Shown: positions 21,675-41,987 of the stretch, in pieces
Layout: every line of letters starts with the position of its first letter
Position numbering within the stretch: position 1 is the first letter of the stretch
Assembly: GCA_039096225.1 (NCBI GenBank)
Contig: JBBPEB010000015.1
Location: forward strand, 2,158,001-2,222,000
Length of the DNA: 64,000 nucleotides
Direction: 5' to 3'
From: Blastocystis sp. Blastoise
Taxonomy: Eukaryota; Sar; Bigyra; Opalinata; Blastocystidae
Translations under genes and position numbers: made by a program
The notes under the pieces: generated by a model
What the model saw: only the letters and a program-made list of their open reading frames with translations
Databases searched by the model: none
Told to the model about the DNA's origin: nothing

Positions 21675-21959
21675 TTTTTCATATAAAATATATACATAGA
21701 TCATGATTCTTATGAAGAATTATGCCAGTTTATTGCCGTTACACATCGTGAGGGATGTACTGACTATATCATTCATGCTAGAAAATGTTTACTTCATGGC
21801 TTAACAACAAATGAAAATAGATATATACCAGAATTGAAATATGAATGGGTATTCAAGTATATTTATTTATTTATATATTTATTTATATATTTATTTATAT
21901 ACCAAATAGTATTCTTTTTATTTATTGTATAATAAGATATTTTTTTCTATTCTAGAATA

Positions 21960-21994
<35 letters not shown>

Positions 21995-22562
21995 TTACTA
22001 GATGATTTTCCTGATTGTACATTTAGTTTAAACGGAGGTATTTCTTCGATAGAACAAGCTCAACAACTATTTAAACAAAAAAGGTATATATATAAATATT
22101 ATATATTATATATAAATATTATATATTATATATAAATATTATATATATATATAATATATTAATATATGTATTATAGTGCAACAGGAAGAACATTAAAAGG
22201 AATTATGATTGGAAGAGCTGTTATGGGGAACCCCTGGATTCTCCGTCACGTGGATTCCACCTTTTATCACATGCCAGACCCTCTTTATCACAGAGCTAAG
22301 ATTCTATTAGAATATGATCAATACTGTAAAAAACTAAGGCAGTTTTATGGTACATATATATTTATATTATATTTATCTTTATCTTTATCTTTATATATCT
22401 TTTTTAATATAGTATATATATGTATATATATAGGTAGACGTATGGGTGCAGATACATTATTAATCCGTCCGTTGCTTCATTTATTCGCGGGGGAAAGAGG
22501 AGGAGTCGCCTTTCGAAGAACTCTACAAGATGATGTATATATTATTATTATTATTATATATA

Positions 22563-22593
<31 letters not shown>

Positions 22594-22657
22594 TTATTAT
22601 TATTATTATTATTATATATATTATTATTTTATATATTATTATATATATTATTATATA

Positions 22658-22697
<40 letters not shown>

Positions 22698-23207
22698 TCA
22701 TTTATATCGATTAATATATATTTGTATTCTCTTTTATATCTATAGATACATGATAAATATACATTGCATAATGCCATTTCTCGCGGTTTACAATATATAG
22801 ATGATGTTAATTTATTTACTATTGATAATAATTCTGAAGAATTAATTGGACGTGAAGAAGAAATACGATATTACCGTGATTATTTCAAGCCAGTTGACTT
22901 TTTAGATGATGAATATAATTATGACGAATGGGGAACTAGCACAGAACTGGCTTCAGAACTGGAAACAGGGGATATAAATGAAGGAGTGTTTATTGATATG
23001 AATACTCTACAAAGTGATGAAAAAGGAAATAAAAAAAGAGAAGAAAGAGGAAAAAGGAAATATATATCAAATAATGATTCTCTTAAAGATCAAGAAAAGA
23101 AAGAATCGATAAATATAAATTCTAAAGAAGAAGAAAAACAGAAAGAAAATAATAATAAAAGTGAAATAGTCTTAAATAATTCCTCGGAATATATTGAAGA
23201 ACCTTAA
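20941..23207 (+). CDS. tRNA-dihydrouridine synthase, DusA-like
   Basis: Eight exons; 20941-20993, 21035-21290, 21416-21533, 21710 on, and later ones join in frame through GT-AG introns. The N-terminus ISVAPMLDVTD and LYTEMIVDTT follow the DusA pattern (VAPMMDWTD, LYTEM). Other landmarks are PIVAQIGGSQP (FMN pocket), INCGCPS with the catalytic Cys, FGARLMLKPELV, PITIKCRIGVD, IIHARKCLLHGL, LNGGISS and IMIGRAVMGNPW. The enzyme reduces uridine in the D-loop of tRNA with FMN/NADPH; bacterial DusA acts at U20/U20a, and the substrate position here is not known. A C-terminal extension of about 110 residues, acidic then Lys/Glu-rich, is not part of the family. Introns contain (TTTA)n and (TTA)n repeats. 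The start codon is 17 bp from the right end of the candidate transposon, so its promoter may lie in the element. Confidence 0.9.
21595..21676 (+). repeat. (TTTA)n microsatellite
   Basis: About 20 copies of the tetranucleotide inside intron 3 of the dihydrouridine synthase gene. Confidence 0.9.
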
Positions 23208-23464
23208 TGAATAACTTGTATCTAAGTAATTTTTATATAATATATATTGTTTTCATATTAAGAATTGTTTTGTTTTATATTTATATCTGTTTTTTCAACA
23301 TATAGTTTATCTATTCTTAATTTTAAATGTATACAATATTTGAATAAAAATGTTATAACAAATAAATGTGAATTCTTATAAATATGCTAAATAATGAATA
23401 TACATTTAATATACAATGAAAGAACACTTAGTAATAACAAGATATATATATGAAATTTATAAAT

Positions 23465-24746
23465 TTATTTTTTTCTTTGACTTGTTCTACGTTTTTGTCG
23501 CTATATTATATTATATATATAAGAGAATATATACATAATAGTATATATATATATTTACAGGCTCTTCTTCTGGTTCTGGAGGAAGCGCGCGGTTTGTTGC
23601 GCGCCTTTTTCGGCTGCTCCGTCTTCCTTCTGTTTCTGATTCCCGCGGTGATATATCTGGAGATGGAGGTTCTTCTTCATACCTATAAATAATGATATAG
23701 ATAAAATAATATATATATATATATAATACTTTCGTTTCTTTGTATTTTCTGATGTCTTTTTCTTTTGTGGCCTTAAGAAAAATAAACATATAAAAAAAAT
23801 AGTTGTTGTTATAATTATTATATATATATATGTACTTTGAAGTTGTTGTAGGTGATTCGACATTTTCAACTCCCTATTCATAGTATAATATATATATATA
23901 TATATATTATTATTATATACTAGATTTTCAAAGACTTCTCCAACACTTAATATTTTAGCCTTCAGAGGGCCTTCAGCGTAGAGAGAGTTAAAGAATAATA
24001 TAAAAATATAAATATATAATTGATTCGCTATATATATATTCATAATTATAGCATGAGTAATAATTATAAACATACTAATTATCATAATAATTATAAACAT
24101 AATAATTATCATAATAATTATAAACATATTTATAATCATAATAATTATAATAATCATAATTATAATCATAATTATAATCATTATTATAATATTATTATAA
24201 AGATATGGCTACAGAAAGATTGATTGTCATTTTCGATAAGTATTTTCGTAGTTGTTCTGGATTTGTGATTGTCTACAAATATATTGATAATAGTATAATT
24301 AATGAATGATTTATAAATGTATATTAAATATATATGTACATTGTTCTTTATATAGTTTTCAATAACCTCAAAATCAATGTGACTTTTAATCATATCTTTA
24401 TAATCCTTAGAATTGAATATTGACTATATATATAAAGATAATAAATATAAATTTGCCAATAATTATTTATATATATATGTTTATAATAGTTTTTAATAAT
24501 AAAGAAATAACAAAATAAAAACCTATTCAATAGATAGAATATATATACTTCAAAAGGGAATTGTGTGACTTCTGTATTCTGTTTTATTCGCTTCAAAATA
24601 TTCAAACCCTCTGTAAACTGAATAACTTCCGCTTTTACAGATTTCCTATATATAATAAACATAATTTATTAGTAAATAAATAAATAATAAATAAATAAAT
24701 AATAAATAAATAATAAATAAATAATAAATAAATAATAAATAAATAA

Positions 24747-24785
<39 letters not shown>

Positions 24786-26938
24786 AATAAATAAATAAAT
24801 AATATATATACATACTTCTTATGGCTAGTAGAATGATTGACATGATATTCTTCTTCTTCTATTTCTTTATCATGATCGCTTGTACTATCTCCTTCTTCAC
24901 TCGTTTCTGCAATCACGTGACGGCCATGTGACCGAGAAGTATGACGATCTTTCTTTTTCTCTGGAATTAAATTAGATTTATCGTCTTTAACCACACTATC
25001 TGATGTTGTTTCATTCTTTCCCTTGGGAATAGGAGATATAGATCGATGAGAATGATTGGATTGATTATGTCGTTGAGAATGAGAAGATTTATCAATATTA
25101 GAAATAGATGAAGATGAGGAAATACTTTGAATTGATTCTGATTGGACTTCAGGAGAAAGAGAAGTTTCAATTTCGTTAGGAAGAGGAGTAACAGTAGGAC
25201 TAAGAGAAGAAGAAGGAGAAGAAGAAGAAATAATATTTTGAGTGGAAGTTTTATTGGGAGATGATTTAGTTGTCTCCTTAACATTTGTAGCTATTATATT
25301 GTCTATATCATGATTTTGTTCTTCTGTCACATGATCTATTTGTGGTTCTACTTTCTCAATAGTATTTGAAACAGGAAGAGACGATTGTGTTGTTATTATA
25401 GGTTGTTGAGAAGTGACAGAAATAACATCAGGAGAAGAAGGAAGAATATTTGTTCGCATAGAAAGAATAGCTATAGAAGAATAGAATAGAATAGTAGGAT
25501 AACAATAGGAATAAAAATGACTATTGTTTTAATTATAAGAATATAATTGGACATAGAAATTATATAAAAATATATATATATTATTTATAATAGAATAAGT
25601 AATATATATGTATACATTCTTCTTGTTTAATAGGAACATTAGTATCATTATTATCATTATTTAAATTGATTTCAACAGATACTTTTGGGTCTGATTTTAT
25701 ACTAGTTTCAACTGATATATTTTCACGGGAATCATGATTTTTCAAAGAGTTCACATTAACTACAGGTTCAATAGTTGTATTTGTTCCTACTGGAATAACA
25801 GTTGAAGTAGAAGATAGAGAAGGAATTGATACTGGTGATGAAGATCGTTGAATAGGTTGGGAGGGAGGTAAATGAACAAACGTAGCTATATGTATATCTG
25901 TTGGAGAAGAAACCACTGTTATTGCTAGGAAATATATATATATTGATATTGATATTCATTCATAAAATAATAGAATTCAAAGAAAAATGATGAAATTTAT
26001 AGAAATATTGATTTACATTAAAAAAAATATTTCAAAAATAATAATACATATATTTCACAAACAATTAACTATTAAATAATATAATAATAATGATAAGTAA
26101 TATATATATACCATTTTCCTCAGACTTATTATTACATATTATATTCATATTTACTTGTTGATAGGGAATAAAAGGTGTTTTTTGTTCAGATACAACAGGA
26201 AAATGTGTGTTCTTATCTATATTTAATGTGGATATATATTCCTTTTCAGTAAAAACCTGTATATCTTTATCAGAAAATATATAGAGAGGTTCTTCTTTTT
26301 TTATATCATTTGTTTTGATAGAATTCTGAGTAGTTAAATTATGTATAAAACGCTTGTTTTCTAATTTCGTTGGTGTTAACAACGTATATTTGATTTCTTC
26401 TTTAGATACAGCAGATATTTCAGCATAATCTTGCTCCATCTGTGCATATAGATCCTTGATTTGTTGACTCACATTAAATGGAGGAATTATGTCCCCATCT
26501 TTACAATAAGAATTGAAATTTGTGTTTTTCTTATTTGATTCATTCATATCATCAGTGACTCTTGACAGATCTGAATGTGAAATGTCACCATCAGTTGAAA
26601 TCGCAAAACCTAAAGAATAAAATAATAATATTCAATTTTTTCCATTATACCTTGCATATTAAGCATTTGCTGCAAAAGAGGATTAAATCCTTTAACATAA
26701 TTCTGGAAATCATCAAGCGTGATTGAATTTGAATTTGATTTTAAAGATCTAATATAAATAATCATCCTTAAGATTGTATGTTGTGTACTTTATAATATCT
26801 CTTAACTGCAAAAGAATCTCTTCTTTTTCCTTCAGATCAAAATTGTTAAGAAATGAATCTAAATATATCAAGAATCATTTGTTTATAGCATATACCTGTT
26901 GTTGACGAATTTAGTAATGGATTCTGAGGCACTGACAT
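23465..26938 (-). CDS. Bromodomain protein with Ser-rich linker and basic tail
   Basis: About a dozen exons from ATG at 26938 (MSVPQNPLLNSSTTDSF) to TAA at 23465. The first half is hydrophilic and rich in S, T, P and N. After the exon 24806-25459 come VIQFTEGLNILKRIKQN, SIFNSKDYKDMIKSHIDFEV, IENYIKNNTITNPEQLRKYL, then NSLYAEGPLKAKILSVGEVF. This follows a bromodomain: helix Z, the YxxxIKxPMDLxTI block (here DYKDMIKSHIDFEVIENYI), helix B and helix C ending in FE. The acetyl-lysine-binding Asn of the usual YN motif is not where expected (the sequence is INLSVAIS...NSLY), so ligand binding is uncertain. The C-terminal exons are basic (RRSSRKRRATNR, RQKRRTSQRKK), suggesting a nuclear signal and DNA or nucleosome contact. 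Probably a chromatin factor. A degenerate 12-18-nt repeat fills the intron at 24050-24190. Confidence 0.72.
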
Positions 26939-27197
26939 GACTCAAACTATGAAAAAAAAAATCAATTTTTTAATTTTTTTTTTTTTAATTTTATTTCTTA
27001 TTTTTAAAAAGTTTTTTGTATAATTATTAAAAAAAAATGAATATATTAATAGTCATTGAGAAATGATCTCTCGTATGATTTATATTTACATAACAAAACT
27101 CAATTGAAAACTAAAAGTTATGACAGTGAAAAAAGAGAAGAATATGATACTACTTTAAATTTTTATAATAGGAATAATTAAAAATTCTAAATTATAT

Positions 27198-28419
27198 TTA
27201 TTCAGCAACAGCAATTGGTTCTATAAGTGAATATATAAAGTAGAAATTCGGTAAAAAAAAAAACAGAAACAAATATAAATATAATAAATAAGAAACATGA
27301 ATAAATAATAATTATTATTTTTATATATAAAAGAAATATAATAGATATCAAGTAAGAGTAATTTATAATAGAAAAATATAGAAGAATTACATATATATAT
27401 ATACCTTTTTGACACTCATTTTCGACTTCTTCTTCATCTTCTCTAATAACAATAGTATGAGGAGGAGAAGAAACTTCAGAGGATTTTATAGTAGTAGATA
27501 CAGTAGGAAGAGAAGGAGCATCTTCAAGAACAACTTGTTTACTTAATTTTTCATATTCTTCTTCTAATGATGAATCGTTTATATCATCTCCAAATATTAC
27601 ATTAAACTTCTCATTGATTTGCTAAAAACAAAATAGAAATTATTATCAATATATTCTTTAAAACAAAAGATTCTATATATATATATATATACATCAGTTT
27701 CATCTTTAAATTCACCAATCTTTTCAATATCATCTTTCATTTGTTCAATAGAATTCATATCCTAAATATATTATTCATTATAATAATAGCATACTAATAA
27801 CTAAAGAAATTTATCCAAAAATATATATATATAAATAATAATATAATAATATAATATCATTTAAAAGACTATTCCAATAAAAATATATATCTATAAACAA
27901 TATAAATATAAACATAATGCTTACTACTTCAAGTGAATGTAAAGCACTACGTGTTTGATTAAGAGCGCTGTAGACAGCGTTTATATCACGTTGTTCAGTT
28001 AATAAATCTAAATCACTAATAATATTTGTGATTTTCTTTGAGTAATCCTTTATATGTGACTCCTCACCACTTTATAATATTAATACATATTAATAATATA
28101 ATAAAAGCATACACCTTTAATTGAAGATAAAATCTACACATTTCCTATAGTAAATGTTATAAGATTAAAAAATATAGACCGAGAAGCATACAGTATTCTT
28201 AGAAGATAAATATTTCTTAGCTTGATCCTCATAATATTGTTGATTCTTAGATGCCTTGTTACGAAGTGTAGTGAATCTGTCTTTCACTTTATTGATTTCT
28301 AGTTCAGCTTGCTCATCTTTACTTAAAACAAGGTCTACTTGATCTTGAAGTTCCTGAGATACAAGTGGTTCCTCAACTTGTGAAGAAGCGCTTCCATTCT
28401 TTAAAAGACAATTTCCCAT
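27198..28419 (-). CDS. VPS20: ESCRT-III subunit VPS20/CHMP6
   Basis: Six exons. I start at the ATG at 28419 because it gives MGNCLLKNG: Gly2 is the myristoylation site known in Vps20/CHMP6, with Cys4 available for palmitoylation; the frame is open further upstream. A long charged helical hairpin follows (LSKDEQAELEINKVKDRF, YYEDQAKKYLSSKN), then QRDINAVYSALNQTRSALHS, DMNSIEQMKDDIEKIGEF and QINEKFNVIFGDDINDSSLE with EEEYEKL, the acidic C-terminal region of the Snf7 family. The C-terminus is QKEPIAVAE. About 220 aa, as usual for the family. VPS20 links ESCRT-II to Snf7 filament assembly on endosomes. The window also holds a UEV-kinase and an MIT-like protein, though not adjacent. Confidence 0.82.
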
Positions 28420-28816
28420 ATTTATGAAATATTGAAAAAGATATTGATGAAAAAACAAATCAACAAATATGAAACTCGTTTTTTGGATTGTAAACGCATT
28501 TTGTAGAGTGTTTTTCTAGTGAAAAAACTTATATTCTCATTTATATTGATAATATATATATCAAATCATTCATACTATTTTTTGATTATGCTCTAGTGTA
28601 TTTGCTGACTTTGTTAACAAATAAAAGTTGATTTACGTTAATTATCACAGCGTTTTTATTATTTTGAAAACATTATTTTATTAAACGTACGAATATACAA
28701 TGTTTAGTAAATATAATTGATTCAGAATATATATATGAACATTAATTATTCACAAGAATAGTATATTCCTTAGGATTTGTATTCTTGTTTAGGCATATAA
28801 GAGAAAAACATTCGTT
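28420..28816. other. Intergenic, promoter region of VPS20 and tRNA-Arg
   Basis: AT-rich spacer between the divergent VPS20 gene and tRNA-Arg; no ORF of interest. Confidence 0.55.
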
Positions 28817-28890
28817 GCTCGCATGGCCCAATTGGATAAGGCATCTGCCTACGGAGCAGGAGATTGTGGGTTCAAGTCCCGCTGTGAGCT
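28817..28890 (+). tRNA. tRNA-Arg (anticodon ACG)
   Basis: Full cloverleaf without intron: acceptor GCTCGCA / TGTGAGC (one G-T pair), D-arm GGCCCAATTGGATAAGGCA, anticodon stem TCTGC/GCAGG with loop CTACGGA (anticodon ACG), and T-arm GTGGG-TTCAAGT-CCCGC. T runs downstream can act as Pol III terminator. A34 would be edited to inosine to read CGN codons. Confidence 0.95.
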
Positions 28891-29067
28891 ACTTCTTTTT
28901 ATTTTATTCGTCACTTTTTCAATTTATTATATTAATACTATTAAATGGAAATATTTCTTTTTTATAAGATAAACTAAGTTAGAAACAATATTATTGAATC
29001 GACTAAACAATATAAGCAATTTTTAACAACAAGATTTATTCAACAAGAACAAAAGATTTGATATTTG

Positions 29068-30201
29068 TTATATATCATTTGGATTAACAACTATTCTAAA
29101 TACGTGTTTACCATTGAAGTGTTCTTTTATTCGATCAAATTCACAGGATTCACATATATTGAATAATGGGCAATTTAGGCAAACAAATCTTATTCCTTTT
29201 ATAGGACATGTCTTACAAATATCGCATGGGAAATTCTGTGAATGAATAATGTTCTTTTCAAAAGAAGGGATGACTCTATCAAATGTAATTGTTTGTAATT
29301 GTTTCACCATAGGAACATATTTTTCTGCATTTATCCAATTAAAGTGTTCACCACATCCAAATTGAATATTTCCTCCATGATAATCTCTTCCACAAATCAT
29401 TAAAGTACAACCTCCTTCTCGACGTATAACTCTATGACATTTAGGGCAATATCTTGCATCTCTAGCTAGAAATGATTCATCTTCTTCCATAGCTTTGAAG
29501 TTGTTTTCTATTCTTATTTTTTCTTCTTCATATTCTTGACGAGAATTTTCATAATCTGCCATTTCATTTTCATATTGTTTTCTTTTCTGTGCTCGATCAT
29601 ATTTTGCACCTTGCTTCCATTTCATATATGTGATTTCATAATTTTCATACTGAGAACATGAACATCTATGATGATATGGTTTTCGACATATACTACATTG
29701 AGAACTATGACACTTTGGACAGATAACTTCCACACAATTATCCATATCTTCTTTATAAAGTATACATTTGCCGTTACAGTTTTCATTTAGACAGCTCATA
29801 GTATGTTCTTCCATATAATAATTAAACAGAACATTATCATAAAACTCAAAAGCTTTCCTTGCTTCCTTAGAAGAAAGATCACCATGAGAGAATATCTGAG
29901 CAACTTCTAAAGAACTCAAGTTGTAATGTGGTTCTGTACATGAAGGACAACAAGCTTTTTGTTTTTGTTCTACAAATGAATGAATTGAATCGATACAACA
30001 ATCAAAACAGAATCTATGATGTCTAGGACAATCAAATATATATATATCTGACATAGGCTTCTCTTCCATACACATCGAACACTCATATAAGACTTCCTTT
30101 GGATGTTTTAAGTAATCAGGTACATCAAACAAGTCTGGTATATCACTATCTTGAAATGTGTATGTAGATTGAGACTGATTGATTTCTGATACTGTTGACA
30201 T
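29068..30201 (-). CDS. RBR-type E3 ubiquitin ligase with C-terminal ZZ finger, intronless
   Basis: A single exon of 377 aa from ATG at 30201. RING1: CSMCMEEKPMSDIYIFDC, HHRFCFDCC, CCPSC. In-between-RING domain: CLNENCNGKCILY, CPKCHSSQCSICRKPYHHRC. An acidic coiled-coil-like linker follows (YENEMADYENSRQEYEEEK). RING2/Rcat: YCPKCHRVIRREGGCTLMIC, with the Cys of GGC in the position of the catalytic thioester Cys (Parkin C431 equivalent). The end is a ZZ-type zinc finger: CDICKTCPIKGIRFVCLNC, NICESCEF, HFNGKHVFRI. RBR ligases pass ubiquitin through the Rcat Cys; ZZ fingers often recognise N-terminal or histone-like peptides. Lack of introns is unusual among long genes here and might mean a retrocopied origin. 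Confidence 0.92.
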   Translation of the reverse strand: MSTVSEINQSQSTYTFQDSDIPDLFDVPDYLKHPKEVLYECSMCMEEKPMSDIYIFDCPRHHRFCFDCCIDSIHSFVEQKQKACCPSCTEPHYNLSSLEVAQIFSHGDLSSKEARKAFEFYDNVLFNYYMEEHTMSCLNENCNGKCILYKEDMDNCVEVICPKCHSSQCSICRKPYHHRCSCSQYENYEITYMKWKQGAKYDRAQKRKQYENEMADYENSRQEYEEEKIRIENNFKAMEEDESFLARDARYCPKCHRVIRREGGCTLMICGRDYHGGNIQFGCGEHFNWINAEKYVPMVKQLQTITFDRVIPSFEKNIIHSQNFPCDICKTCPIKGIRFVCLNCPLFNICESCEFDRIKEHFNGKHVFRIVVNPNDI

Positions 30202-30582
30202 TCGTATTATTTTTATTTATTCTATACATATATATCATATAGTAACGATTTATCAAAATATTATAATATTAACTGTAGGATTTAATGATTTATATTTACT
30301 TTTACAAGAATGGAAATTTCTATTTATCAAAAATTGCATTATTGCGTTACACATTTGATTATATATATAAATCATTTTGTTCATAATGTTTTATAAGTAG
30401 ACTTAGACTTAATAAACAAAACTACACATATTAATTTGAAAACTATAAGATATCTAAGGAAAAATGAATGTATTAACTACATAAAAAGTTTTTATGGTTA
30501 AGAGATAATAAATCTATGTATATGAAAAAAAATCTAACTAAAAAAACTATAATCCAAAAAAAAAAGTAGAAAGAAAACTATT
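30202..30582. other. Intergenic, no gene seen
   Basis: AT-rich spacer upstream of the RBR gene and downstream of the EH-domain gene. No feature recognised. Confidence 0.55.
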
Positions 30583-35915
<5,333 letters not shown>

Positions 35916-37064
35916 ATTCTTTAGTATAGATAAAATAATATAGAATCAATTTCCGGTCGTGTTGCGAGAAAATCGGATAAACAATAGACCTGAATGTACA
36001 ATCGTCATTATTGAAAAAAATCATCTTTGAGAAAGAAGACTTTCTGAATTCCAAGACAGAATCACTTAACAAAATGACGTTTCACTTTTTAGGCTCATAT
36101 ATTCTTTTAAGACCATAATTTTAATTATTACGAACATTAGTCATATATTCCTCTAGGATTATTAAGGTAACATATAAAATAGAACGAACCATTTAATTTC
36201 CCATAAAAATCGTTAGTTCTCCCACTATGTTTTGATCATTTTCAACTTGAATTCGTGTTGATTGAATGTGTTTCTTTTATTGAAAATGTGTTTTCTTTTC
36301 TTATATGATTTTTTATTATTCATTCTTTGTACACTATATTGATTCATTAAGGCAATCATCTTACTTTTGAAGGAATTGAAAAAAAATAAGAATTTATATT
36401 ACTTTTTCAATTGAACAACACGACTTTCCCTTTATTGGATAGTATTTATGCTATTTCTTATGTAGATTGTTTAGAGAACAGCATAATGTAAGTTCTAGGT
36501 AAGATCTATATGAAGAATTCTATTGTAGCTCTCTATGATCTGTCCTATTTAGTTTTTCTATTGTTAATTATCATTAATTTTTTATATTTTATAATATATA
36601 TATCTTTTTAATACTATTTATTAACAATAATTATCAAATAATACAATAACTTTTTTTTCTTCAATTTATAATACTGGTGATTAAAACATATAATTCAAAA
36701 TGTATGAATCAAGTTGAGGAATACGAGATTTCATAGAAAAGTCTTTAAAGAAATAAAAATGAATACTATATTTTTGCTGGCAACACATTTATTCAGAAAT
36801 AATCAGCATCTTTTATAGTACTGGCTTAGTTTGAAATGATAATCACAAGCATTTATATAAAAGAAAACTTTTTGTTATAGTTTATATTGCACATTATGTT
36901 TTAAAACTAAATATAGTTTATACTACGATAGTAGTGAATTATATTTTTTATAGTAAAAGAAACGAAATACTTTCTACTCTTATGAAATACAAATGACTTG
37001 AAAAAAATATTCTGTTTTGATGAGAATAGAAAAGAAAAGTATTTTTTTGTTTTTTGTATTAATA
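35916..37064. other. Intergenic between divergent genes
   Basis: About 1.15 kb of mixed AT-rich sequence without ORF or RNA gene; should contain both promoters. Confidence 0.6.
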
Positions 37065-37864
37065 ATGAATAAGTGGGTTAAAGTATTTGTGTATTTCTAT
37101 TTAGATTAACTATTCTTATAGATTGCAGGACTTGCTTGTGGATTTTTAGTATCACTTTATTATGGATTTGGTGTTGTCTACTTTGTTATCGCCTGTATAC
37201 TATTGATGTTTATGAACTTATCAGATGAACCTTATGAAGGATTATCTGCATATTCTTTCCTAAACCCTAATGCTGAACGAATTATGGGTACAGTCACACC
37301 AGAAAAACTTCAGGGACAAATGTATGGAATTCCAACTCAAGAGAAAGAAGAATATCAAAAACCAAAGAAACCCCAAGAAGACCCACATGATGCGTATATA
37401 TATTCTTATAAAATTATTATTCATACTTTCACCTTATTATGAAATATATATCAATATATATGATCAATGTCTATACATATAGAGCTCTTCGAAAAGCTAG
37501 AGAGTTATCTCTTCATGGATCAGCTTATCTAGCATCATCACTAAAAAAACGAACTGTCCATCAAAAACGTGATAGTATATTTTCCTTGTAACATCAATCA
37601 TTACTCTATATTCTAAACATACTTTATTTAAAATGAACATTTTTTCATTAGAACTTTTATATATATATATACATATTTCTATTCATTATTTATTTTTATT
37701 TTACATGTATATATACACTAAAATTTTAAATCTATTTATTTATTTTTAAAGCTCCTTCCTTGAATGGTCCTTGTCCTTGTGGCTCAGGAGAAAAATATAA
37801 ACGCTGTTGTGGTAAGAAGAACAAAAATGATGAAGATGAGGATTTTGATGAATTTGTAGAATAA
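37065..37864 (+). CDS. SAYSvFN-domain membrane protein with C-terminal SEC-C motif
   Basis: Four exons (37065-37082, 37122-37393, 37483-37574, 37752-37864) give 164 aa. The first exon encodes only MNKWVK. A membrane segment follows ([31 protein letters not shown]), then the SAYSvFN signature [20 protein letters not shown], as in human SAYSD1, an ER protein implicated in quality control of stalled, UFMylated ribosomes at translocons. A basic helical part ([20 protein letters not shown]) leads to [18 protein letters not shown], a zinc-binding SEC-C motif as at the end of bacterial SecA, and an acidic tail. SEC-C of SecA contacts ribosomes and SecB; here a ribosome-contact role at the ER is inferred. 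The two motifs are joined by an in-phase GT-AG intron. Confidence 0.85.
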
Positions 37865-38454
37865 TTACGTTTCCTTTTATTTATTATTTTATTAATATTA
37901 TTTAATAATTCATATTGGATTATCATCGTTAATATATCACTTGAATGTATATATTGTAGTATTCAATATTATTATCATTTATATTGTTGTATATTTCTTC
38001 TTCTTTTGTTATATTATAGTATCTAAAATTCAAATACACTGTTTCTTATTTTACATATTTTTCTTAGAATAATCTTATAAAGATTTTTGTATTGATAATA
38101 CATACAACTTCAGTTTTTCACCATTCAAATTGACTATCCTTCTTAGAATTTTATTCATTTTTTTATTGCACCGAGTTATTTTATTATCATTCATATACTT
38201 GTTTCGTTATGTTTAAGATAATACTGAAACTAATTAATTAGAAGTTCACAAAGATGAAAAATAAATGCTGAATATGTGAGTAAGCATCAGTTACAGTATA
38301 ATCAAAATGCAAATAAATAGGAAAATATCACAATATAGAAATAATAATGAAAAACAACAAATTCATAATTATAACACAAGAACTCGGTCAAAACACAAAT
38401 GTTTTCTTGGAATTCATTAATTCATGTATTGTTCATCTTTTTTTCTGATTTTCA
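37865..38454. other. Intergenic, no gene seen
   Basis: Spacer between two plus-strand genes; AT-rich, no conserved ORF. It must contain the glutamyl-tRNA synthetase promoter. Confidence 0.55.
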
Positions 38455-41347
<2,893 letters not shown>

Positions 41348-41541
41348 TAATAGAATTAGTAGTTTAGTATAATGATTTTGTTTAGTTTTTTAGCAATGAA
41401 ATATAATAGCAAAACAATTTTTTAATCAATATAAATCAAGTAATACAGCAAAACAAAGTGAATCGTCAATAGCAAAAACAAAAAAACAATTAAAAGCAAC
41501 TAATAATGTAATAAATAATCATTGAATTATGTTTATAATTT

Positions 41542-41879
41542 CTATTCTTTGGATTGATTAAATGGATTATAAATAACATTAGGGTTTAAAATAGTACTAT
41601 AAGGAGTAGAAGATGGGTAACCAGAATTACTAGTATGAAGAGAAGAATAAGTAGCAATAGGAATATTTGGATTCATGTTATTGTTATTATTATTATTAAT
41701 AGGTATATTATTATTAATAGGTATATTATTATTAATAGGTATATTATTATTAATAGGTATATTATTATTAATAGGTATATTATTATTAATAGGTATATTA
41801 TTATTATTAGGCATATTATTATTATTAGGTATATTATTATTATTATTATTTTTATTATTATTATTATTATTAATAGGTA

Positions 41880-41913
<34 letters not shown>

Positions 41914-41918
41914 AGGTA

Positions 41919-41987
<69 letters not shown>

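Noticed and set aside
27198-28458. Start of the VPS20 gene at 28458
   Set aside because: The downstream ATG at 28419 gives MGNC, the expected myristoylation start.
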